A model generated the notes under the pieces. It did not search any database, was not told where the DNA came from, and was given only the letters and a program-made list of their open reading frames with translations. A program made the position numbers and the translations under genes. From assembly GCA_027578815.1 (NCBI GenBank), contig JANBTH010000668.1, positions 1-12,893 of the forward strand: a stretch of DNA of 12,893 nt. Reading direction: 5' to 3'. Source of the DNA: Coemansia sp. RSA 1804 (Eukaryota; Kickxellomycota; Kickxellomycetes; Kickxellales; Kickxellaceae). Of the stretch, positions 7,531 to 12,893 are shown piece by piece; position 1 is the first letter of the stretch; every line of letters starts with the position of its first letter.

Positions 7531-9270
7531 ATGAACGACGGAGAGACCAGCAGCTCCAGCGAGCAGCAGCACTCCACACCAGTCACAATTAGCCAGTCCA
7601 CAGCAAAGGCTCCGCGCAATGGTCGCGGCGCAAAGCCGCATGTTCCGAGTGCGTGTACAAACTGCAAAAAGGCACATCTGGCATGCGATCTCCAGCGGCC
7701 CTGTCGCCGCTGTGTCAACTCTGGCAAGTGCAGCACGTGCAAGGATGTCCAGCACAAGAAGCGTGGGCGTCCGCGCTCAAAGGACAAGAAGGCGATGGCT
7801 GGCGCTTGTGAAAAGTCGCAGATGGAGGGCCAGATGTTCCAGTTCTCATTCACCTCGCCTCCATCTTCATCCGCATCTTCATCCACTGCCAGCGGCAGCA
7901 GCAATAAAATCACTCAATGCAGCCGCACCCAACACAGCACCGTGTCTGCCCCATCGGCGTTATCGCTCACATCGCCGGTATCGCCCTTATCGCACGCACC
8001 ATCGCCAGCCGCCGCTACCCCTGTTTCAGCCATGACGCACTCGGGCGCCCCAGCCTCGTTGGAAGCCACCGCGGCCGCTCTGTCCCATCACCGCCATCAC
8101 TATAATAGTAGCGGATCTCAATCCTCTCTCCCGCCATCGCCAGTGCCAGCGCCGCTTTTCAGAGACGCTGCTGCTCCAAAGTATCCTACGGCCAGCCGCG
8201 CACAGGCCCCGCTATCGCTTCTTTCGTCGGCAGCCGAGGAATCCGCCGCTGCCGCAAGCTGCTCATCGACCACGTCCTCCTATCTCTTCCTGACGCCATC
8301 GCTGCTCTGTCTGCGTCTCGAGGAGCTGAGCAGAGCCAGCGGCAACACGCTGCTTGGCTTCTCGCTGCTCAGTCTCATCAACCGCAACGTGATGGACTTT
8401 GTCAGCGAGCACGACAAGCACAGCGTGCTTGGTGCCTTCGAGCTCATTCGGCACAAGCTGTCGTCCCGGCTGGCGCAGAGTCCGTCGCGGGTGTACTCGC
8501 ATGCAGTGCTTGGTCATCCGCCGCCCGCCGTTGACCCAAACACTTTCCAGGCGTTGCCTGTCGACCGTCTGCTGCAGCGCGTGTGCGCCGATGTTAGCGG
8601 CAATGTGCGTGCTCACTTGCGCACCGCTGCTGGCTGCTACGACCTCTTTGATATCCACGTCTATGTGGGTGCTGTGTCTAGGCCTCCGTCTGCGTCGGCT
8701 GCTAGAGGCGCGGTTTGTCTTACGCTTGATGAGGTCTACTTCGTCTGCCGTATCACCAAGTTCGACGCTCTGAACGCTGCCTCGGCCTCCTCGCCCCTTG
8801 CTGTGCCGCGCGCGGTTCCGCAGCCCTCGATGCTTTGCGGGTCCATTTGCAAGAACAGCTTTGAGGACCAGTCACGCTGTGAGCTGCCCTCTGCTGCTTC
8901 TAGCGAATACTGTCACCAGGCCAAGCGCCACCGCGCGGCAGAAATGCCAGCAAGTCCTAATGCGCTCTACCTGTTGGCTGCTGTGACCGACAGCAGCAGC
9001 ACCATTGGTGGTGCCAGCTGCAGCAATGCAAGCGACAAGCAGTCCAGCGCATCGTCAAAGCACTCCACCGTGTCATCGCCCACGCTAATGACTCCCTCGC
9101 CGTCGCTTGTTGCCTCTGTTCCCCCGCGTGTTGTTGGAAAACTGCCACCGCTTTCGGACTTGCTCAAGCTGCTTGATTCCACTGACAAACCGCAGCAACA
9201 GCAGCAGCAACAGAAGCAGCACTACTCGTTGCCGCCAACATTCCACGCAAAGAGCTTCATTTCTCTGTAG
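7531..9270 (+). CDS. Zn2Cys6 zinc-cluster transcription factor with PAS-like domain
   Basis: The first in-frame ATG is at 7531 (AAATATGAAC) and gives 579 residues. The frame is open further upstream but has no earlier ATG. Residues 42-70 form a fungal binuclear zinc cluster, C42-x2-C45-x6-C52-x5-C58-x2-C61-x8-C70. The AHLxCDxxRPCxRC signature is shared with the AcuK/Ert1/Rds2 group of carbon-metabolism regulators. A basic KKRGRPRSKDKK tail (76-87) resembles an AT-hook-like linker and likely nuclear signal. A long Ser/Ala/Pro low-complexity stretch follows. Residues about 250-412 look like a PAS fold: NTLLGFSLLSLINRNVMDFV, then DLFDIHVYVGAV and YFVCRITKFDAL. Near the C-terminus a hydrophobic motif, LPPLSDLLKLLD, precedes a Gln run at about 555-562. 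It is predicted to be a nuclear DNA-binding regulator. The ligand and targets are unknown, and I would not name it as Ert1. Confidence 0.9.
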   Translation: MNDGETSSSSEQQHSTPVTISQSTAKAPRNGRGAKPHVPSACTNCKKAHLACDLQRPCRRCVNSGKCSTCKDVQHKKRGRPRSKDKKAMAGACEKSQMEGQMFQFSFTSPPSSSASSSTASGSSNKITQCSRTQHSTVSAPSALSLTSPVSPLSHAPSPAAATPVSAMTHSGAPASLEATAAALSHHRHHYNSSGSQSSLPPSPVPAPLFRDAAAPKYPTASRAQAPLSLLSSAAEESAAAASCSSTTSSYLFLTPSLLCLRLEELSRASGNTLLGFSLLSLINRNVMDFVSEHDKHSVLGAFELIRHKLSSRLAQSPSRVYSHAVLGHPPPAVDPNTFQALPVDRLLQRVCADVSGNVRAHLRTAAGCYDLFDIHVYVGAVSRPPSASAARGAVCLTLDEVYFVCRITKFDALNAASASSPLAVPRAVPQPSMLCGSICKNSFEDQSRCELPSAASSEYCHQAKRHRAAEMPASPNALYLLAAVTDSSSTIGGASCSNASDKQSSASSKHSTVSSPTLMTPSPSLVASVPPRVVGKLPPLSDLLKLLDSTDKPQQQQQQQKQHYSLPPTFHAKSFISL

Positions 9271-10088
9271 TTGCTGCTCTGTCAAACCCACTCCCTTGTG
9301 TATTATTCGTTTAACTCTTTTCCTCTTTAATTGCACTTTGGTCCTTTTTCTATTGGCATTAATGTATAACACCAATATTGTTTGGGCATTCAAAGCAATA
9401 GCATGCCCATCAATTGCAACAGAGCAGGGTATCTCTTTTTCAAGCAATAACCACAGCTCAGTGTGGAGCAGCCAAAAGGGATGCAGGAAAATTCGCGCGC
9501 ACGTCCGCTTCTCAATCCTTCCTCTCCACGAGGACGCGACTGTTTTTTCTTTGCTTCACTCGGGCCAAAACCAAAAAATGGAGGCAAGGGAGGTTTTCAG
9601 TTACCAAAAACAGAAAGACCGACACTAAAAATATCATCGTGCTCACTAACCAGCTTTTTATTCGTGCGATCAAACGCGGAGAATTTCGTGTTTAAAAAGT
9701 TTCCTAGTTAAGCGCTATGCTACGATTCGTGCTTTTCTTTATTCCTCATTGTTTCCATTAATTATTCGAGCTGCATAAATCGCCGACACTCGTAAGAGAC
9801 ATAGAAAAGGGATAAATTATTACCAGCTAATCATTATTCACATGAAACATATGCTATTTAGGTAGAAACGTTGACTTTGCCACCATTATTATCATTTTTA
9901 GCATCAGTAAATAATATAAAACTATCTTTATTTATGTCTCCGACTGTGATAATTTAAACTATTTTAATGTGTATAGAGTGTTTACTTTAGTATTGAAAGA
10001 TGCCGAATGCTATAGCATAGCGATTACACATCAATAACAGTTGTTTTTAAATAATAATGTATTCAAACAATAAAAAATAAGCTATTAA
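9271..10088. other. AT-rich spacer before the Fanzor fragment
   Basis: This is the 3' flank of the zinc-cluster factor followed by about 400 bp of very AT-rich DNA (from about 9690) full of stops in every frame. I looked for the missing N-terminal half of the Fanzor protein and saw none. It contains the perfect palindrome ATGCTATAGCAT (about 10008-10019). The 10-mer CGCTATGCTA at 9713-9722 also recurs inverted at about 10014-10023. Confidence 0.6.
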
Positions 10089-10874
10089 CGTGCGTCAGGT
10101 TATGTGCGCCACACACAAAACGAAGAGCGCCAGCTTCAGCTGTTGCGAGATACCCGCGGCCCCGATTCAGATGAACAGCGTATGATTCGCCACCGTCGCC
10201 AGCAGCAGCGCCAGAGACGCAGACAGAGATGCCAGGCTGAGCGTGTTGCATACAGAGCTGAGCGCAAGGAGAATCCACCGCAGCAGCCGCTACATCGCAA
10301 GTTGCAACAATCGGCGTTTATTAACACGAAACGTATGTGGTCAGATCTAGCAAAAAATCTAAGAAAGAAATTCGGAATGAATCCTACGCTTATTCTCGGT
10401 GACTGGTCTGCTAGGAATGTTCGCTGGCATGCCCCGATTCCTGGTGTCGGCATGAGACGTATGCTTGTGAAGCTCGGTTTCCGTCTTCTTCACATCGACG
10501 AGTATCTCACTTCAACGATGTGCCCGTACTGCGAGACGGGTATACTGGAAAAGTTTCTTAAAGTGGGTAATCCGCGGCCGCACCGTCGGGGTGTGAGGCC
10601 AGTGATTACGAGCCACGCTGTCCTGCGTTGCAAAAACGTTACTTGTATTGGACGCGTGGCTGACAGACAGTCTGACTTGATGCATCCGCGCTGTTTGAAT
10701 CGCGACCTAGCAGCAGCAATGAACTTTCGGCACATTGCAAACGGTCTCCAGCAAGACGGTGCGGTTCCTGAGCGCTTCCAACGCAGCAATCGTGTCAAGA
10801 ACAATGCAGCTGTGCCAGATAATGGCGAGGTGCCTGCTGATGGTTTCCCCGCTCAGCGTCGACGCACAGACTAG
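10089..10874 (+). pseudogene. 5'-truncated Fanzor (eukaryotic TnpB-like RNA-guided nuclease), C-terminal half
   Basis: The frame is open from 10089 to the TAG at 10872-10874. The first in-frame ATG is only at 10182. Numbering residues from 10104, the fragment starts with VRHTQNEERQLQ, which resembles the segment just after the RuvC-I motif in Fanzor1 proteins. A long Arg/Gln-rich helix follows, then the family block LILGDWSARNVRWHAPIPGV (97-116). Next are LLHIDEYLTSTMCPYC (C140, C143) and the partner zinc pair C176 and C181 in LRCKNVTC. RuvC-III is LNRDLAAAMNFR with catalytic D201, and GAVPERFQR closes the match. Fanzors are transposon-borne homologues of bacterial TnpB that cut DNA using a guide RNA. 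The RuvC-I aspartate and the whole N-terminal recognition region are absent, so this copy should not be an active nuclease unless an unseen upstream exon exists. The downstream half is undamaged, without frameshifts or internal stops, suggesting recent loss, or an exon behind an intron (a plausible 3' splice site ends at 10098). Confidence 0.85.
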
Positions 10875-10907
10875 TCATCAACTGTCATTAAACCGCAGTC
10901 TTTAACG

Positions 10908-10922
10908 ATTCTGCGACAGAAT
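10908..10922 (+). repeat. Tight hairpin just downstream of the Fanzor stop
   Basis: ATTCTG-CGA-CAGAAT is a perfect 6-bp stem with a 3-nt loop, 33 nt after the Fanzor stop codon. In TnpB and Fanzor systems the guide (omega/f) RNA is made from the 3' end of the ORF and its flank and is structured, so this is a candidate part of that element. The assignment is inference. Confidence 0.55.
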
Positions 10923-10965
10923 ACACCCCCCTATATGGGATAAGGACGAAATCGAATTCCTCAAC

Positions 10966-11198
10966 ATGGTGAGTACTTGTTATATGTTGTTTATTATGCT
11001 TTGTTAAGATGTGCAATTGATATTGTTCTGTTTGTACTAATATTATTTTTACTTTGTTTTTCTGTTGCTTTGTATGTTCAACGGAAATAGCGTCTGCCTT
11101 TTGCGCACCTTCGCCATGCCAAATCTGGCTTTATTTCTCAATGGCATTCTTCTATGAATGCACATGAAACACGCATGCTCAACCCTATAACCTTATAG
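10966..11198 (+). CDS. Doubtful small spliced ORF (36 residues) convergent with SLD5
   Basis: An ATG at 10966-10968 is followed immediately by GTGAGT, a good 5' splice site. A possible acceptor AAATAG ends at 11090, behind TTCAAC, a branch-point-like sequence. Joining 10966-10968 to 11091-11198 gives 36 codons plus TAG. An ATG-only first exon is a known fungal pattern, especially in ribosomal protein genes. A TATA-like CTATAT lies at about 10930. The product matches nothing I recognise. Its stop overlaps the SLD5 stop, and a likely SLD5 poly(A) signal lies inside its second exon, so it may be an artefact. Confidence 0.25.
11130..11135 (-). terminator. Candidate poly(A) signal of SLD5
   Basis: AATAAA on the minus strand lies 57 nt beyond the SLD5 stop codon read at 11193-11195, a normal distance for a fungal 3' end. 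Confidence 0.55.
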
Positions 11199-12157
11199 GA
11201 GCTCCACTTTGCCGTCTTCCAGCAGGTTGCGGATGATGCTGTATCGTGTGATGAAAAGGTTGTTGCGCTTCATGACGATCGGATCCTCGCTACATGGTTG
11301 TAGAATGCACAACAGCAAACAAAAGAGACTGCAATATTAGCTCCATAAAGCAGAAGAATGAAGAAAGAATAACAAACAACATATGAATCGGACGTTCTCT
11401 CCTCCATGACACACACTCAAAGAGTAAGTAGGGATATAAACAAGAGATATTCCAAAACGGTTACTTACCTTGCCTCAAACTGGAACTCTCCAACATTCGA
11501 GCGAACTCTGCAAAACACCGCAGCATCCAGGTTAGGCTTGGTAACCATACCAAGACCCTTTATACCAGAGTCGTTTACGTCTCGCAAATGCGGGGGCAGC
11601 TGATCAAGAAACGATCTCTGGATATGTTTGTCACCCAGATCCACGAATCCATTTGCGTAATCCAGCTCAGCCTGTGACATCCGGGCCCTATACACGGGGT
11701 CGATGGTATAATGGCGTGCATGCTGTTCGATTTTACTCAGTCTTGTTCGCAGATACGATCTGACCAGGTACTTTACGCGGTCGACGTCCATTTTGAGTAT
11801 ATTGGCCACCAGTGCTGGCTGCGTTGGGATCCGTTGCATCTGAAAGTCGACTAGCTCCATCAGATTCTCGATGGCCGCGCCCTCGTACTCAAGAATATCT
11901 GGTGCTCCGCGCTCGTTGATCCATGCACGGGTAAGAATGGTCAGATCGTCTTCTACAAGATCCTCATCATCCTCATCCTCCTCGTCATCCTCATCATCCG
12001 CATTAGTCCTCCCTCTCTCGTCTGTCATGTGGATGTCATTCTCAATGTCCATCGCTCCGGGTGCTAGCGCACTGTACTCTGCGGCTTCTCCTGCTGCTGG
12101 TGACTCTGCATGGACAGCAGAGCCAGGGTTGGTTCCATAAATGCTGTCGGTATCCAT
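11193..12157 (-). CDS. SLD5: DNA replication complex GINS subunit Sld5, two exons
   Basis: The coding sequence is the complement of 11469-12157 joined to 11193-11289 and encodes 261 residues. Sld5 is one of four GINS subunits that activate the Mcm2-7 helicase at replication forks as part of CMG. Residues 1-50 are variable and 54-71 are strongly acidic. The helical A-domain starts at DLTILTRAWINERGAPDILE and contains the family hallmark VKYLVRSYLRTRLSKIEQHA. Then come LPPHLRDV, and KPNLDAAVFCRV, which starts the B-domain. Exon 1 alone would stop shortly after, inside the intron. Exon 2 restores the conserved end, EDPIVMKRNNLFITRYSIIR followed by NLLEDGKVELL, which corresponds to the closing Leu-rich strand of the B-domain in human and yeast Sld5. 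The N-terminal acidic extension makes it longer than the human protein (223 residues). It shares a divergent promoter with ARPC5. Confidence 0.95.
11290..11468 (-). other. SLD5: Intron of SLD5
   Basis: On the minus strand the donor is AAG|GTAAGT (perfect consensus) at 11468. The acceptor is CATGTAG at 11290, preceded by a T-rich stretch and a possible branch sequence TCTACAAC. The intron is 179 nt long and in phase 2: the AG left by exon 1 joins the C of exon 2 to make Ser, and the frame continues into the conserved Sld5 C-terminus. Confidence 0.9.
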
Positions 12158-12609
12158 CGATGCACTCTGTCTATACTTCGCGCAGCAATGGAACGGGAGG
12201 GAGGGGTTTATTTACACTAAACAAGCAATGTGGAGATGATAATGGTGATAATGCAGGCGTGAACAGAAAAATAACTAAAAACAACAAAACAGAAAAAACG
12301 TAGCATTAAAGCCCAAACCAAAACTTCAACTACTGGTGTCATAATCACCCCGATTGATGGGGGTTTGTCTGGAAAAATCCTAGTTATGGCCTTTATCCAT
12401 CCCTCCTTTTTTGCGCAATAAACAAAAAAGGTCAAATCGCTTAATTCAAACACATTTTGGCTTTCTGTTTGAAAAATCATTCATACTTTCTTCTTCTTTT
12501 TGTGCTTGTTTGCATTTGCCATTTTCCTTCTATATTCCGCGACTGTAATTTTTATTCTTGAAATCCAAAGAAAGAGAACAGCAGCACCAATCGACAAGCA
12601 AAGTACACA
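12158..12609. promoter_or_regulatory. Divergent promoter region between SLD5 and ARPC5
   Basis: This 452-bp AT-rich spacer separates the two start codons. It contains T/C-rich tracts near ARPC5 (about 12488-12540), a CCAAT element at about 12586, and a small ACCCC/GGGGT inverted repeat (12347-12364). On the minus strand there is a short Lys-rich ORF (12481-12522) and a hydrophobic ORF (12217-12480) in the same frame, divided by one TGA. Neither is convincing. No RNA gene is visible. Confidence 0.6.
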
Positions 12610-12893
12610 ATGGCACATCGCAAGCTTGCAATCGACGGGTTCGATGAGGAACACAAGCAGATAGCTGAGCAGATGCAGTACATGAGCACAAAGTCGGACT
12701 CGGAGATAATGCTAATGGTGGACCAGAAGGCATCTGCCGTGCGCGCAGCCATTACTCGCGGCAATTCGACGGAAGCTTTGGAGAGGGCGCTTGCTGAGCC
12801 GCCGTACGGGCGCGGACAGGAAGCAGCGCAGTCGGCAAACGCGCTTCTTGTTGCGGAGGTTCTGATGGCCACGAGGACGCAGGATGTCAACGG
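12610..12893 (+). CDS. ARPC5: Arp2/3 complex subunit ARPC5 (p16-Arc), 3' end beyond window
   Basis: The ATG at 12610 (ACACAATGG) opens a frame that stays open for 94 codons to the window edge. The N-terminus HRKLAIDGFDEE matches the R-K-x-D-x-D-x-(F/Y)-D-E motif of fungal and animal ARPC5. AVRAAITRGNSTEALERALA followed by EPPYGRG matches the family block (human RQGNMTAALQAALKNPP), and the next helix (ANALLVAEVLMATRTQDV) also fits. ARPC5 is a small helical subunit that joins ARPC4/ARPC1 to the seven-protein actin nucleator driving branched actin, endocytic patches and hyphal growth. About the last third of a roughly 150-residue protein is missing at the edge. No intron is seen in the visible part. 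Confidence 0.93.
   Translation, partial: MAHRKLAIDGFDEEHKQIAEQMQYMSTKSDSEIMLMVDQKASAVRAAITRGNSTEALERALAEPPYGRGQEAAQSANALLVAEVLMATRTQDVN

Noticed and set aside
9713..10023. 10-bp inverted repeat (CGCTATGCTA / TAGCATAGCG) that might mark a small mobile element
   Set aside because: The arms are short, one overlaps a local palindrome, there is no clear target-site duplication, and the AT-rich context makes chance likely.
4240..12356. CACCCCGATTG occurs at 4240-4250 and 12346-12356
   Set aside because: An 11-base match pair is expected many times by chance in a window this long, and the flanks do not extend the match.
1..12893. tRNA, rRNA, CRISPR array or gene cluster
   Set aside because: No cloverleaf with a GTTCGA-type T-loop, no regularly spaced repeats, and the neighbouring genes belong to unrelated housekeeping pathways.

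Overview
The window looks like nuclear DNA of a filamentous, early-diverging fungus. The best guess is a zygomycete-grade lineage such as Kickxellomycotina or Mucoromycota, inferred from the gene content and not proven. The evidence is a set of typical fungal proteins (a Tom20 receptor domain, a Zn2Cys6 zinc cluster joined to a PAS-like domain, Ncs6/Ctu1, GINS Sld5, ARPC5), GT-AG introns of 100-200 nt, pyrimidine-rich promoters and AT-rich spacers. A eukaryotic Fanzor (TnpB-like) fragment is also present.

Layout. Positions 1-1372 are gene-poor. They hold a possible C-terminal exon running in from the left edge and an orphan minus-strand ORF of about 113 codons. Positions 1373-3367 (minus) encode one continuous 664-residue protein that joins a Tom20 (MAS20) mitochondrial receptor to a SET/MYND (SMYD-type) methyltransferase. 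An AT-rich spacer follows, then NCS6/CTU1 (4828-6024, minus), the tRNA wobble-uridine thiolase. A 1.5-kb shared promoter region separates it from an intronless Zn2Cys6/PAS transcription factor (7531-9270, plus). Next comes a very AT-rich spacer ending abruptly at about 10089, where the C-terminal half of a Fanzor1-type RNA-guided nuclease begins (to 10874). A tight hairpin lies just after it. A doubtful small spliced ORF (10966-11198) converges on SLD5. SLD5 is on the minus strand in two exons (11469-12157 and 11193-11289) joined across a 179-nt intron, and its second exon carries the essential C-terminal beta-domain residues. A 452-bp divergent promoter then leads to ARPC5 (12610 to the window end, plus, partial), a subunit of the Arp2/3 complex.

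The housekeeping genes are functionally unrelated (protein import/methylation, tRNA thiolation, transcription, DNA replication, actin nucleation) and show no operon-like logic. The two points of most interest are the Tom20-SET/MYND fusion, whose MYND zinc finger is itself split by a 113-residue acidic insert, and the 5'-truncated Fanzor with its 3' hairpin.
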